DNA from: a bacterium
GTDB taxonomy: Bacteria > Pseudomonadota > Alphaproteobacteria > Rhizobiales > Aestuariivirgaceae
DNA: 57,934 bases
Reading direction: 5' to 3'
Assembly (NCBI GenBank): GCA_022842165.1
Contig: JALHQC010000023.1
Coordinates: forward strand, 1-57,934
Both the position numbers and the translations under genes were made by a program. Shown here piece after piece: positions 18,063 through 27,624 of this stretch (position 1 is the stretch's first letter; every line of letters begins with the position of its first letter). Below the pieces are notes generated by a model. The model was given only the letters and a program-made list of their open reading frames with translations. It ran no database searches and was not told the DNA's origin.

Positions 18063-18109
18063 GCGCCCTTGACCGCTATCAGTCAAATCGTATGTTCTGA
18101 TAGAACATA
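18063..18109. promoter_or_regulatory. LysR operator and divergent phnW/lysR promoter region
   Basis: TATGTTCT-GAT-AGAACATA (18091-18109) is a perfect 8-bp-arm inverted repeat with T-N11-A character. Toward phnW, TTGACT lies at 18086-18081, just downstream of the palindrome. Toward the regulator, TTGACC at 18069-18074 with TATGTT (18091-18096) as -10 would put the palindrome on the regulator's own promoter. This predicts activation of phnW and autorepression of lysR. Palindrome seen directly; promoter boxes inferred. Confidence 0.65.
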
Positions 18110-18123
18110 TAAGTTTGAACGAT

Positions 18124-18999
18124 ATGCGACATGCCCAGCTGAAGGCCTTTCATGCCGTCGCCGTCCATGGCGGCTTCTCCCGCGCGGGCGAGGCGCTGGG
18201 CCTGACCCAGCCCGCGGTTTCGGATCATGTGCGGAAGCTGGAGGAAACCTATGGCGTCCAGCTCTTCACCCGTTCGGCGCAAGGCGTGAGCCTGACCGAG
18301 ATGGGCCGCAAGCTTTTCGCCATCGCGGAGCGGCAGATCGAGGCCGAAACCGAGGCGAAGGAACTCCTGTCGCGCGGCCGCACACTGGAAGAGGGCCAGC
18401 TTACCATCGGCGCCGATGCCGCCGTCCATATCCTGCCGCAGCTGGCGCGCTTCCGGTTGAAGCATCCGCGCCTTGCAGTACGGCTGGTGACGGGCAATTC
18501 CACCGGGCTGCTGAAGCGGTTGGAGGATTTTTCGATCGACATCGCGGTGACGGCGGAACGGCCCTCGAACTCCGCCCTTCTGGCGCGGCAATTGCGCGCC
18601 GACCGGTTGGTGGCGGTGGTCCAGCGTTCCTCGCGCCTGTCGAAACTCCGGAAGATCGGCTTCGAGCAACTTGTGAAACTGCCGCTGATCCTCCGCGAAG
18701 ATGGCTCGATGACGCGGAAGCTGCTGCTGGAGGAAGTGGCGAGGCGCAACCTCCACCTTCACGATACGATTGAGATCGAAAGCCGCGAGGCGGCGCGCGA
18801 GGCGGCGGCGCAAGGCCTGGGCATCGCCATCATGTCGGAGGGCGAACTGACGCCCGACGGCAGGCTATCCACCCTCGAAGTGCCGGACTGGGAAACGTTA
18901 ATGGAAGAGTGGATGATGTGCTTGCAATCCCGCGCCGGCCTCCACGTCATTCGATCCTTCTTCACGATGGACGATGAGTTGGCTAAGAACACCTCATGA
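18124..18999 (+). CDS. LysR-type regulator of the phnWAY operon
   Basis: LysR-family activator/repressor (291 aa from the ATG at 18124; a TTG nine bases upstream is possible). The N-terminal winged helix-turn-helix (about 3-62) contains GGFSRAGEALGLTQPAVSDHVRKLE, and a periplasmic-binding-protein-like effector domain follows. It diverges from phnW across 91 nt that hold a perfect LysR-type palindrome, so it almost certainly controls phosphonate use, probably sensing 2-aminoethylphosphonate or phosphonoacetaldehyde. No Shine-Dalgarno precedes the start. The stop overlaps the start of the nitrilase-family gene by 4 nt. Confidence 0.9.
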   Translation: MRHAQLKAFHAVAVHGGFSRAGEALGLTQPAVSDHVRKLEETYGVQLFTRSAQGVSLTEMGRKLFAIAERQIEAETEAKELLSRGRTLEEGQLTIGADAAVHILPQLARFRLKHPRLAVRLVTGNSTGLLKRLEDFSIDIAVTAERPSNSALLARQLRADRLVAVVQRSSRLSKLRKIGFEQLVKLPLILREDGSMTRKLLLEEVARRNLHLHDTIEIESREAAREAAAQGLGIAIMSEGELTPDGRLSTLEVPDWETLMEEWMMCLQSRAGLHVIRSFFTMDDELAKNTS

Positions 19000-19826
19000 G
19001 CTTCAAGGCTGCCTGCGTCCAGATTTCCGCGACCCCCGATGTCCTGCACGACATCGATGCGCTGACCCGCCTTACCCGCGAGGCCGCGAAGGCCGGCGCG
19101 CAATTCGTGGGCCTGCCTGAATACTGCGCCGGACTCGATTCGAAGGATGGCAGGCTTTATCCCGTGGCGCCTGCCGAAGAAGAGCATCCGGTTCTGCCCG
19201 CCATGGCGGCACTGGCACGCGAGCTTTCGATCTGGCTGCTGATCGGTTCGATCGGCGTCAAATCCGCTGACGGCCGCATCCACAACCGCAGCTTCATGCT
19301 GACGCCCGAAGGCATGATTGCAGCGCGCTATGACAAGATCCATCTCTTCGATGTCGATCTGGGCGAAGGCAGGCTCTACCGCGAATCAGCCACCATCGCG
19401 CCAGGTGCGAAGGCGGTCATCGCACCGATGATCGAAGGCTCGATCGGACTCTCGATCTGCTACGACATCCGCTTCCCCCATCTCTACCGGGCCTATGCGC
19501 AGGCGGGTGCCGGGATCATGGCAATCCCCGCCGCCTTTACCAGAGTGACCGGCGAAGCGCACTGGCATGTGCTGCAGCGGGCGCGCGCCATCGAGAACGG
19601 CGCCTATGTGATCGCACCCGCGCAATATGGCACGCTCAGCGGCGGCGGCCAGTGCTACGGCCATTCGCTGATCGTCGATCCCTGGGGCCGCGTACTGGCG
19701 GACGCGGGCGACGGCGAAGGCTTCATCATCGCTGAAATCGATCTCACCCAGGTGGCCGAAACGCGGCGGCGGATTCCATCGCTGACGCACGAGAGGGCGT
19801 TCTCGCCATCGCGCTTGCTTGGCTGA
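18996..19826 (+). CDS. Carbon-nitrogen hydrolase (nitrilase superfamily, Nit-like)
   Basis: Amidase of the nitrilase superfamily (276 aa) with the Glu-Lys-Cys triad: Glu42 (LPEYC), Lys114 (YDKIHLFDVD) and Cys155 (SICYDIRFP). The YDKIHLFDV and CYDIRFP blocks are those of Nit1/Nit2-type enzymes, which remove the amide from deaminated glutathione or 2-oxoglutaramate. It is translationally coupled to the LysR gene (ATGA overlap), so it may be co-expressed with the phosphonate regulator, although the family role is general metabolite repair. Activity class firm; natural substrate uncertain. Confidence 0.9.
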   Translation: MSFKAACVQISATPDVLHDIDALTRLTREAAKAGAQFVGLPEYCAGLDSKDGRLYPVAPAEEEHPVLPAMAALARELSIWLLIGSIGVKSADGRIHNRSFMLTPEGMIAARYDKIHLFDVDLGEGRLYRESATIAPGAKAVIAPMIEGSIGLSICYDIRFPHLYRAYAQAGAGIMAIPAAFTRVTGEAHWHVLQRARAIENGAYVIAPAQYGTLSGGGQCYGHSLIVDPWGRVLADAGDGEGFIIAEIDLTQVAETRRRIPSLTHERAFSPSRLLG

Positions 19827-19871
19827 GCCATAACCCCGATAATCGCGTTCGAACTCTAGGGGGAGCAAAAG

Positions 19872-20429
19872 ATGTTCGGCTTAAGCCTTCTCGGCCTCAT
19901 TATCCTGATCGGCGGCTATCTGGTCTGGGCCTACAACAAGCTGGTCAGCAACAAGAACCTTGTCGAGGAAGGCTGGAGCGGCATCGACGTGCAGTTGAAG
20001 CGCCGCGCCGACTTGATTCCCAACCTGATCGAGACCGTGAAAGGCTATGCCGCCCACGAGGACAAGCTGTTCCGTGACATTGCCGAACTGCGCGCCAAAT
20101 CCATTGGCGGCGGCACGGTGGGTGAGCAATCAGCCGTCGGTCAGGCCATGAGTGCGGCGCTGGGCAGGCTCTTCGCCGTGGCCGAGGCCTATCCCGAACT
20201 GAAGGCCGACGCCAATTTCCGCGACCTGCAGGACAAGCTGTCCGGCATCGAGGACGAGATCCAGATGTCGCGCCGCTATTACAATGGCGCCGTGCGCAAT
20301 CTCAACACCATGATCGAGAGCTTCCCTACCAATTTCATCGCCAATCATTTCCAGTTCCGGAAATCCGAATTCTTCGAGATCGGCGATCCCGCGGCGCGCG
20401 AGGTGCCGAAGGTCGAGTTCAAGAAATAG
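19872..20429 (+). CDS. LemA family protein
   Basis: Membrane-anchored helical protein (185 aa). A single N-terminal transmembrane helix (about 2-21) is followed by the LemA core: NKLVSNKNLVEEGWSGIDVQLKRRADLIPNL and later RRYYNGAVRNLNTMIESFP. GGGAG lies 6 nt before the ATG. Function of the family is poorly understood. It is paired with a DUF2207 gene 9 nt downstream, a widespread arrangement that suggests the two act together at the cytoplasmic membrane. Confidence 0.93.
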   Translation: MFGLSLLGLIILIGGYLVWAYNKLVSNKNLVEEGWSGIDVQLKRRADLIPNLIETVKGYAAHEDKLFRDIAELRAKSIGGGTVGEQSAVGQAMSAALGRLFAVAEAYPELKADANFRDLQDKLSGIEDEIQMSRRYYNGAVRNLNTMIESFPTNFIANHFQFRKSEFFEIGDPAAREVPKVEFKK

Positions 20430-20438
20430 CCTGCCGAT

Positions 20439-22343
20439 ATGCGCGCACTGGTTTTCGCCGTCGGTCTGCTGCTTGCGCTGTTCTCGCCGGCGATTGCCGA
20501 AGAACGCATCACCGGCTTCCTGAGCGATGTGACCGTCAACGCCGATGCCTCGCTCAGCGTGCGCGAGACGATCGACGTGATGGCCGAGGGCAACGAGATC
20601 CAGCGCGGCATCCTGCGCGACTTTCCGACCATCTACCACGACCGCAACGGCACGCGCGTGGTGGTGGGCTTCGAGGTGATCGAGGTGAAGCGCAACGGCA
20701 ATCCGGAACCCTTCGCCCTGGAATCGATCAGCAACGGCACGCGCATCAGGATCGGCGACAAGGATGTATTTCTGGGCACCGGTCCGCAGCGTTACCAGAT
20801 CATCTACCGCACCACCCGCCAGATCGGCTTCTTCGCCGACTATGATGAGCTCTACTGGAATGTGACCGGCAATGGCTGGACTTTCCCGATCGAACAGGCC
20901 AGCACCATCATCCGCCTGCCGCCCGGCGCGCGCGTCAGCCAGCACGATCTCTACACCGGTTATTCCGGCGACAAGGGCAAGGATGCCCGCGTCATCACCG
21001 CCTCGGGCAGTGAATACGCCGCCGAGACGACGCGCCGCCTGAACCCGAACGAGGGCTTCACCGTGGCCGTTGCCTGGCAGAAGGGCATCGTCGCCGCGCC
21101 GACCAGCGGCGAGAAATGGAACTGGTGGTTATCCGACAACGCCGGGATCATGGCGCTCCTCCTGAGCCTCATGGCATCGGCCGGCTTCCATCTCTACGCC
21201 TGGGACCGGGTGGGCCGCGATCCCGCCGGGGGAACGATCATCCCGATCTTTGCACCACCCGCGGGGCTGGGGCCGGCGGGTGCGCGCTACATCACCAGGC
21301 ATGGCCTTGATGACCGCGGCTTTGCCGCGGCAATGGTGAGCCTCGCGGTGAAGGGCCGCCTCAAGATCGCCGATGACGATGATGATTTCTCGGTCACCAA
21401 GCTGCCGGACCCCGTGCGTAAAGAACCGCTCACCCGCGCCGAACAGGCCCTGATCCAGGCGTTGCCGAACGGCACAACGGTTCTGAAACAGGCGAACCAT
21501 GCCACCGTCCGCTCTGCCCGCGGCGCCCTCGGCAATGCACTGAAGACGGAATACGAAGGCACTGTCTTCCTCCGCAACATCGGCTGGTTCTGGGCCGGGC
21601 TTGCCGTCTCCATCGTCGGGTTGATCATTGCCGCTCTCCTGATGCCAGGCGAAACCGGCATCCTCGGCCTGTTTGCGGTCGGCTGGGCCGGCATCTGGTG
21701 GAGCGTGGTGCTGGGCGTCGCCTGGGCGGCGTTGAAGGGCGTGATCAGGGAACGCGGCATCTTCAAGAAACTGTCATCCATCATCGCGCTGCTTTTCATC
21801 GTCCCCTTCGTCGGCGGCGGCATTGTCGGCCCGGCGATGATCTTCGCGGGCGCGGGCTCGCCCGGGCTTTACATGCTGGTCGGCACGGCGATCCTGACCG
21901 GCATCATGAACGTGGTGTTTTTCTATCTCCTGCGCGCGCCGACGGAGCCTGGCCGCAGGCTGCTCGACCAGCTCGAGGGTTTCCGCATGTATCTGGCGAC
22001 CGCCGAGGAAGACCGCCTCAACGTGCTGCATCCGCCGGAGAAAACGCCGGAACTCTTCGAGCGCTACCTGCCCTATGCGCTGGCGCTCGATTGCGAGAAC
22101 GAATGGAACGCCAAGTTCTCCGCCGTGCTGGCGGCGGCCGCACTGGCGGGCGCAACGGCACCGTCCTGGTATTCCGGGCGGCACTGGGATTCGGGCCGCA
22201 CCGGCGGCTTCACCGACAGCCTGGGCTCCAGCCTGTCGTCGAGCGTTGCGTCCGCCTCGACGGCCCCCGGCAAAAGCTCGGGTTCGGGCGGCGGCGGTTC
22301 TTCCGGCGGCGGCGGCGGCGGTGGCGGCGGGTCGGGCTGGTAG
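20439..22343 (+). CDS. DUF2207 domain membrane protein
   Basis: Predicted membrane protein (634 aa) of unknown function. A signal peptide (1-20, ending AIA) leads into an extracytoplasmic DUF2207 domain (about 21-220, ITGFLSDVTVNADASLSVRETIDV). One transmembrane helix follows near 230-250, then a cytoplasmic part, and two to four more helices around 385-500. The C-terminus is almost pure Gly and Ser (from about 612) ending in Trp, a common end for this family. Pairs with the LemA gene just upstream. Confidence 0.9.
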   Translation: MRALVFAVGLLLALFSPAIAEERITGFLSDVTVNADASLSVRETIDVMAEGNEIQRGILRDFPTIYHDRNGTRVVVGFEVIEVKRNGNPEPFALESISNGTRIRIGDKDVFLGTGPQRYQIIYRTTRQIGFFADYDELYWNVTGNGWTFPIEQASTIIRLPPGARVSQHDLYTGYSGDKGKDARVITASGSEYAAETTRRLNPNEGFTVAVAWQKGIVAAPTSGEKWNWWLSDNAGIMALLLSLMASAGFHLYAWDRVGRDPAGGTIIPIFAPPAGLGPAGARYITRHGLDDRGFAAAMVSLAVKGRLKIADDDDDFSVTKLPDPVRKEPLTRAEQALIQALPNGTTVLKQANHATVRSARGALGNALKTEYEGTVFLRNIGWFWAGLAVSIVGLIIAALLMPGETGILGLFAVGWAGIWWSVVLGVAWAALKGVIRERGIFKKLSSIIALLFIVPFVGGGIVGPAMIFAGAGSPGLYMLVGTAILTGIMNVVFFYLLRAPTEPGRRLLDQLEGFRMYLATAEEDRLNVLHPPEKTPELFERYLPYALALDCENEWNAKFSAVLAAAALAGATAPSWYSGRHWDSGRTGGFTDSLGSSLSSSVASASTAPGKSSGSGGGGSSGGGGGGGGGSGW

Positions 22344-22349
22344 AAGGCT

Positions 22350-24161
22350 TCACGCCCCTTCCAGTTCCTCGCGCTTCATCTCGAGCTCGAGCCATCGTTC
22401 TTCGGACGATGCAAGCTCCCCGCGCGCCTTCGCAAGCTTCGCGATCGCGGCATCGAAACCCTTGGGGTCGCGCGTGAAGAAACTCGCATCGGCGAGTGTA
22501 GCCTCAAGCTTTGCAATCTCCTTGTGCAGCTTGTCCATGGTGGCCGGAAGCGTTTCGAGCGCGTGCTTGTCCTTGAAGGAGAGCTTGCGCTTCACCTGTG
22601 CCAAAGGCGCGGAAATCTGCGTGGACGCTGGCTTCTCCGCCTCCACGGCCTTCACCTTTCGCGCTTCTACGCCGCCGCCGCGCTGGGCGACCATGTCGGA
22701 ATAGCCGCCGGCATATTCCGTCCACTTGCCGTTTCCTTCCGACATCAGAACCGACGTCGCAACCCGGTCGAGGAAATCGCGGTCATGGCTGACCAGCAGG
22801 ATCGTGCCCTGATATTCGCCCAGCATCTCCTGCAGCATGTCGAGGGTCTCGAGATCGATATCGTTCGTCGGCTCGTCAAGCACCAGAAGATTGGACGGCT
22901 TCGCCAGCTCGCGCGCCAGGATCAGCCGCCCGCGCTCGCCGCCCGACAGCACTGAAACGGGCGTGCGCGCCTTCTCCGGCGGAAACAGGAAGTCCTTCAT
23001 GTAGCTGACCACATGCTTCGTCTCGCCGTTGACGGTGACGCTGAGGCCCCGCCCGTCGGTGATGACATCGGCCAGCGTCGCATCGGGGTCGAGGCTGGCG
23101 CGGCTCTGATCCAGCGTCACGGTCTGCAGGTTGGTGCCGCGACGGATCGAGCCCGAGTCGGGTTCGAGCTTGCCGGTAAGAAGTTTGATCAGCGTCGTCT
23201 TGCCCGCACCATTCGGCCCGACGATGCCGAGCCTGTCGCCCCGCATGATGAGAAGGTCGAGGCCGTCGACGATCTTCCGCTCGCCAAACGACTTCGACAT
23301 GTTCCTGGCTTCCGCCACCAGCTTGCCGGAGATATCGCCGGAGGATGATGCCATGCGCACCGCGCCCATGGCGCCTTCATGTTCCTTCCGCTCCTTGCGC
23401 AAGCTCCCCAGCAGTTCGACGCGCCGCATGTTGCGCTTGCGCCGCGCGGTGACGCCATAGCGCATCCAGTGCTCTTCGGCCTCGATGCGCTTGTTGAGAA
23501 GCGCCTGTTCGGCCTCTTCCTTGGCCAGCACTTCGTCGCGCCAGCTTTCGAAATGTGCGAATCCGCGCTCGAGCCGGCGCGATTCGCCGCGATCGAGCCA
23601 CACCGTGCGATTGGAAAGCGACTGAAGGAAGCGCCGGTCGTGGCTGATCAGCACGAAGGCGGAGCGCAGCGACTTCAGTTCCGCTTCCAGCCATTCGATG
23701 GCGGGAAGATCGAGATGATTGGTGGGCTCGTCCAGCAGCACGATGTCGGGCTCGGGCGCCAGCGTGCGGGCGATCGCCGCGCGGCGGATTTCTCCGCCTG
23801 ACAAGCGCTTCGGGTCTTCATCGCCGCTCAAACCCAGCTCGCGCAGCAGATAGACGCAGCGGTGCGGATCGTCCGTCGGCCCGAGCCCGCCTTCGACATA
23901 CTCCATCACGGTCTTGCAAGCCGAGAGGTCTGGTTCCTGCGGCAGATAGCGGATCGTCGTGCCGGGCTGCATCCAGCGTTCGCCCTTGTCGGCCTCGACC
24001 ATGCCGCCGGCGATTTTCAGAAGCGTCGACTTGCCGGAACCGTTGCGCCCGACCAGCGCCACGCGCTCGCCTTCGGCGACGGCGAGTTCGGCATTCTCGA
24101 GAATGGGCCTGCCGCCGAAAGTGAGGCCGATGCCGCGGAGATGAAGAAGGATCCTGCTCAT
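22350..24161 (-). CDS. uup: ABC-F family ATPase, Uup-like
   Basis: Soluble protein with two ABC domains and no membrane part (603 aa). Walker A motifs are GRNGSGKST (38-46) and GPNGAGKTT, each domain has an LSGGE signature, and Walker B reads LLDEPTNHLD and LDEPTNDIDLE. A charged linker joins them, and a C-terminal Lys/Glu-rich coiled-coil tail (about 520-603) marks the Uup branch, which acts on ribosomes or branched DNA intermediates. The start lies 19 nt after the thiQ stop on the same strand, so readthrough from the thiamine operon is possible. Confidence 0.9.
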   Translation of the reverse strand: MSRILLHLRGIGLTFGGRPILENAELAVAEGERVALVGRNGSGKSTLLKIAGGMVEADKGERWMQPGTTIRYLPQEPDLSACKTVMEYVEGGLGPTDDPHRCVYLLRELGLSGDEDPKRLSGGEIRRAAIARTLAPEPDIVLLDEPTNHLDLPAIEWLEAELKSLRSAFVLISHDRRFLQSLSNRTVWLDRGESRRLERGFAHFESWRDEVLAKEEAEQALLNKRIEAEEHWMRYGVTARRKRNMRRVELLGSLRKERKEHEGAMGAVRMASSSGDISGKLVAEARNMSKSFGERKIVDGLDLLIMRGDRLGIVGPNGAGKTTLIKLLTGKLEPDSGSIRRGTNLQTVTLDQSRASLDPDATLADVITDGRGLSVTVNGETKHVVSYMKDFLFPPEKARTPVSVLSGGERGRLILARELAKPSNLLVLDEPTNDIDLETLDMLQEMLGEYQGTILLVSHDRDFLDRVATSVLMSEGNGKWTEYAGGYSDMVAQRGGGVEARKVKAVEAEKPASTQISAPLAQVKRKLSFKDKHALETLPATMDKLHKEIAKLEATLADASFFTRDPKGFDAAIAKLAKARGELASSEERWLELEMKREELEGA

Positions 24162-24179
24162 GGTGTGGTGGCTCGTAGC

Positions 24180-24896
24180 CTATCGGCCGGTGCTTCTCCA
24201 GCCCCCAAGATAGGCGTCGAGTCCCGGAAGCTCTGTCGAGGCCAGAAGTTCCGCAGTGGGCTTCAGCGCCACGATGCGGCCTGCCTCGAGAAAGCCGGTG
24301 TGGGTCGCGGCATATTCCGCGTCTTCCGGCTGATGCGACACCATCAGCACGGTGAGGCCGCGCGACTGCTGCATCGCCTTGACGAGGTCGAGCATGTCGC
24401 GCCGCAGCGCGGGGCCAAGCGCGGCAAAAGGCTCGTCCAGCAGCAGCACCGGCTTGTGGCGGACGAGCGCGCGCGCAATTGCCACGCGCTGGCGCTCGCC
24501 GCCCGAAATTTCCCCCGGCTTGCGGCGAACGAGCGCGGCGAGCCCTACCTCCTGCAGTGCTGCATCGACCCGGCTTCGCTGCGCGGTGTCAAGCTTGAGC
24601 GAGGGCGCCACGCCGATGGCGACGTTTTGCCAGATATCGAGATGGGCAAAGACATTGTTGTCCTGGAAGATGAAGCTCACGGGCCTTTGATCCGGCGGCA
24701 GGCCGGAGATATCTTGTCCCGCTATCAGCACCCGGCCGGAATCCGGCGCCTCGAAGCCTGCGATGAGATTGAGCAGCGTCGACTTGCCGCCGCCGCTGGG
24801 GCCGATGATGGCGGTGAAGCTGCCGCGCGGAAACACGGCATCGAAGACCATCCGCATGTCTTCGTAGCGGAAGGTAACCTGCTCGAGCCTGATCAC
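24180..24896 (-). CDS. thiQ: Thiamine ABC transporter ATPase
   Basis: ATPase subunit (238 aa) of the thiamine/TPP importer. Walker A IGPSGGGKST (31-40), Q-loop FQDNNVF, signature ISGGERQ and Walker B LLLDEP are present. Translation starts at a GTG overlapping the thiP stop (GTGA). The open frame extends 86 codons further into thiP without homology and is rejected. The final residues of the frame carry no extra domain. Gene order thiB-thiP-thiQ behind a TPP riboswitch makes the substrate clear. Confidence 0.93.
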   Translation of the reverse strand: MIRLEQVTFRYEDMRMVFDAVFPRGSFTAIIGPSGGGKSTLLNLIAGFEAPDSGRVLIAGQDISGLPPDQRPVSFIFQDNNVFAHLDIWQNVAIGVAPSLKLDTAQRSRVDAALQEVGLAALVRRKPGEISGGERQRVAIARALVRHKPVLLLDEPFAALGPALRRDMLDLVKAMQQSRGLTVLMVSHQPEDAEYAATHTGFLEAGRIVALKPTAELLASTELPGLDAYLGGWRSTGR

Positions 24897-26422
24897 TTCT
24901 GGGCACTCCAGCGTTCGGCAAGCGTGCTCAGGATTAGCACCATGATTGCGAGGAACAGCGCTGTGCCGATCGCCTCGTCGAAGCGGTAGCTTCCCATCTG
25001 GCGGTAGATCAGCGCTGGCAGCGTCACGAAATCCTGCGTGCCGAACAGCGCGATGGCGGTGAGATCGCCAAGCGACAGGATCAGCGCCATGACGAGCGCC
25101 AGGCCCGCCGGCCGCCTCAGCGACGGGAGATCGACATAGCGGAAGCGGTTCCACCCCGCAACGCCGAGACTGGCGCAGAGCCTGTCATAGGCGGCTGCCT
25201 GCTCGGCAATCGCCGGTGCGAGGATGTGGTGGACGAAGGGCAGCGCCATCAGCGCATTCATGGCGATGACGAGAAAAGCCGCAAGCCCTGAAATGCCGGC
25301 ACCCGATATGAGCACGATGAACCAGCCCGTCGCCAGCACTGCGGGCGGCACGATCCACGCGGCGAGCACCGCAAGGCCGGACAATCGCCGCCAGCCTGGC
25401 GAGCGCGCGGCCTGCGATGCCAGCGGCCACACTAGTGTGAAGGCCAGCGCCGCGCTCGCAGCGCCGAGCCCGAGGCTTGTTGCCGCCGCGCGCAGCAATG
25501 TGCCGTTCGCATTGAACTGCGCGAGGCCCGAAATGGTGATTGCGGCAAGCGGCGGCAGCAGGAGGATGAGCGCGGCGGCGATCAACGCGAAATCCCATGC
25601 TCGCGACACTGTATCGCGCCCGTCATAGCGCCTCGCCATCACGCGGAGCGGAGGAGCCCCTGGTCTCAGCCCGCCCCACCCTTGTGCGATGAGCACGAGG
25701 CTTGCGCACAGCGCCAGCTGGACGAGCGCCAGGACAGAAGCCCGCTGCGGATCGAAATCCGCCCGCAGGGCCTGATAGATCGCAACTTCCAGCGTGGTGG
25801 CACTGGGGCCGCCGCCCAGGGTGAGGACGACCGCAAAGCTCGACGCGCAAAGAAGGAAGATCAGCAATGCCACGCCGGGCAGGCTGGCTTTCAGCTGCGG
25901 CCACTCGACCAGCCGCCAGATGTCGAAGGGCTTAAGCCCGAGCTGGGCCGACAATTTCCAGCTTTCGGCTGGAATCCGTTCGAGCTCGGCGAGCAGCAAT
26001 CGCGCCGCCAGCGGAAAGTTGAAGAACACATGCGCGATGAGGATGCCCTGCAGCCCATAGATGTCGAAGATGCCGCCAAGCCAGCCTCGTGCGCCATAAA
26101 CCTCGATGATGCCGATGATGACGACAATCGCCGGCAGCGCCAGCGGCAGGTTCAGCAGCCGCACGATGAGCCTGCGCCCCGGAAAGTCCTGCCGCCTTGC
26201 CAATGCGCGGGCCAGCGGCAGCCCGATGGCGATCGAGATCGCTGCCGACAGCCCCGCTTGCAGCAGCGTGAAGCTCAGCACACGGAGAATATAGGAGTCG
26301 AAGCGGCTGAAGCCCTGAGCGGCACCCATCCACAGCACCGGCAGAAAGCCTGCGGCAAGCGCCAGCGCCAGAAAACCGAGCGCCAGCAGGGCCGGCGCCC
26401 GTGAATACCGTACGGCGATCAT
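24893..26422 (-). CDS. thiP: Thiamine ABC transporter permease
   Basis: Fused double permease (509 aa) with roughly twelve hydrophobic segments in two halves, as in ThiP/FbpB-type transporters. Binding-protein-dependent permease loops are visible near residues 160-175 ([23 protein letters not shown]) and again late in the chain ([26 protein letters not shown]). The ATG at 26422 overlaps the thiB stop (ATGA) and is preferred over a start seven codons upstream. It forms the channel with ThiQ for thiamine delivered by ThiB. Confidence 0.93.
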   Translation of the reverse strand: MIAVRYSRAPALLALGFLALALAAGFLPVLWMGAAQGFSRFDSYILRVLSFTLLQAGLSAAISIAIGLPLARALARRQDFPGRRLIVRLLNLPLALPAIVVIIGIIEVYGARGWLGGIFDIYGLQGILIAHVFFNFPLAARLLLAELERIPAESWKLSAQLGLKPFDIWRLVEWPQLKASLPGVALLIFLLCASSFAVVLTLGGGPSATTLEVAIYQALRADFDPQRASVLALVQLALCASLVLIAQGWGGLRPGAPPLRVMARRYDGRDTVSRAWDFALIAAALILLLPPLAAITISGLAQFNANGTLLRAAATSLGLGAASAALAFTLVWPLASQAARSPGWRRLSGLAVLAAWIVPPAVLATGWFIVLISGAGISGLAAFLVIAMNALMALPFVHHILAPAIAEQAAAYDRLCASLGVAGWNRFRYVDLPSLRRPAGLALVMALILSLGDLTAIALFGTQDFVTLPALIYRQMGSYRFDEAIGTALFLAIMVLILSTLAERWSAQK

Positions 26423-27414
26423 TTCGCCAGCGCGTTCAGCCATTCATCGATCCAGGCGCGGCGGTTCTCCTTCACTTCGAGCGGCGAATAGATCAGCGTC
26501 TTTTCCGGCTTCACCAGTTGCCCGAAGGCGGGCGGAAGCGCGGACGACGTGGCGCCCGCCGGCAACATCCAGTTGTTGGTGGGAATCTGGTCCTGGAAAC
26601 CCGGGCCCATCATGAAGGCGATGAATTTCTGTGCCAGCGCTTTTTCAGGCGAAGCCTCGATCAGCCCTGCCACCTCGATCTGCAGGTAGTGCCCCTCCGC
26701 GAACGCCGCAGCCTTGTAGCGCTCGGTGTTCTCGGCGATCATGTGATAGGCAGGCGACGTCGTATAGGAAAGCACCATCGGCGCCTCGCCCTTGGTGAAC
26801 AGCGCGTAGGCTTCCGACCAACCGGGCGCCACCGTCAATATGCGCGGAGACAGCTTCTTCCAGGCTTCCGCGGCGTTCTCGCCATAGACCTGCTTCATCC
26901 ACAGGAGGAAGCCGAGGCCCGGCGTCGACGAGCGCGGATCCTGCAGGATGATCTTCTGCGATGGATCTCCGTTCACCAGTTCGTCAAGCGACTTCGGCGG
27001 GATTTTCATCGCCTCGCTGTCATAGATGACGGCGAAATGCGCGAAGTCATAGGGCATGAAATAGTCATCGGCCCAGGGGATTGGCGTCTTGGCGAGTTTC
27101 ACGTCCACGCCGTGCTTTCCGAACAGCCCCGTCTCGGCGGCTTCCGCCGTCAGGTTGGTGTCGAGACCCAGGACGACGTCGGCCTTGGTGTTCTGACCCT
27201 CAAGCTTCAGCCGGTTGAGGAGCGCCACGCCGTCGCCCGGCGCCACCCATTCGATGGTGCAATCGCAGTCCTTCTCGAAAGCGTCCTTCACCTTTGCGCC
27301 CGGCCCCCATTCGGAGACGAAGCTGTCATAGGTGTAGATGGTAAGCGTGTCCTTCGCCATTGCAGGAGTTGCAAGGCTCAGGAGCGCGAACAGAGTGGTG
27401 ATGATCTTCTTCAT
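26419..27414 (-). CDS. thiB: Thiamine ABC transporter substrate-binding protein
   Basis: Periplasmic receptor (331 aa) for thiamine and its phosphates. A signal peptide occupies 1-20 ([20 protein letters not shown]). The mature protein begins [19 protein letters not shown], and [24 protein letters not shown] is characteristic of ThiB. The ribosome site GGAGG is 5-6 nt before the ATG and lies in one arm of a perfect hairpin. A TPP riboswitch 63 nt upstream controls the operon. Confidence 0.95.
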   Translation of the reverse strand: MKKIITTLFALLSLATPAMAKDTLTIYTYDSFVSEWGPGAKVKDAFEKDCDCTIEWVAPGDGVALLNRLKLEGQNTKADVVLGLDTNLTAEAAETGLFGKHGVDVKLAKTPIPWADDYFMPYDFAHFAVIYDSEAMKIPPKSLDELVNGDPSQKIILQDPRSSTPGLGFLLWMKQVYGENAAEAWKKLSPRILTVAPGWSEAYALFTKGEAPMVLSYTTSPAYHMIAENTERYKAAAFAEGHYLQIEVAGLIEASPEKALAQKFIAFMMGPGFQDQIPTNNWMLPAGATSSALPPAFGQLVKPEKTLIYSPLEVKENRRAWIDEWLNALAK

Positions 27415-27417
27415 AAG

Positions 27418-27443
27418 TCCTCCATTCGCCGTTGGATGGAGGA
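27418..27443 (-). promoter_or_regulatory. Hairpin sequestering the thiB ribosome-binding site
   Basis: TCCTCCAT (27418-27425) and ATGGAGGA (27436-27443 read on plus) form a perfect 8-bp stem with a 10-nt loop. On the mRNA the 3' arm contains GGAGGA, the thiB Shine-Dalgarno, 4 nt from the ATG. It is the likely expression platform of the TPP riboswitch. A second stem (27446-27452 with 27465-27471) between aptamer and platform may be part of the switch. Confidence 0.7.
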
Positions 27444-27477
27444 TTGGAACTTTGGGTTTCCCTCAAGTTCCGCCCAC

Positions 27478-27562
27478 AATCCCTCCGCCGGCATGATCCG
27501 GATCAGGTTCAGCGGGTTGAGGCCTCAGCCCCTCTCAGCTGCATGCGCAGCACCCCGTTGAG
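27478..27562 (-). promoter_or_regulatory. TPP riboswitch (THI element)
   Basis: The minus strand carries the conserved thi-box: ACGGGGTGC, then GCTGAGAGGGGCTGAG, then ACCTGATCCGGAT, then ATGCCGGCGGAGGGA. These are the hallmark helices that bind thiamine pyrophosphate. It lies in the leader of thiBPQ. No long T-run follows; the downstream hairpin covers the ribosome site, so control is probably at translation. Confidence 0.95.
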
Positions 27563-27624
27563 AGCAAATATCGGCTTAATGCTTGGGACGTGCGCTGACA
27601 AGAGGCATTTGCTAGAGAGCGCCG

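Noticed and set aside
16821-18773. 650-codon plus-strand frame opposite phnW and through lysR
   Set aside because: Shadow of phnW and lysR; Arg/His-rich, low-complexity composition and no domain.
22283-22343. GGC-rich repeat at the end of DUF2207 gene as a mobile or regulatory repeat
   Set aside because: It encodes the Gly-rich tail common in this family; low complexity, no inverted or direct repeat structure.
24897-25154. 86-codon upstream extension of thiQ
   Set aside because: Lies wholly inside thiP in another frame; the GTG overlapping the thiP stop is the natural start.
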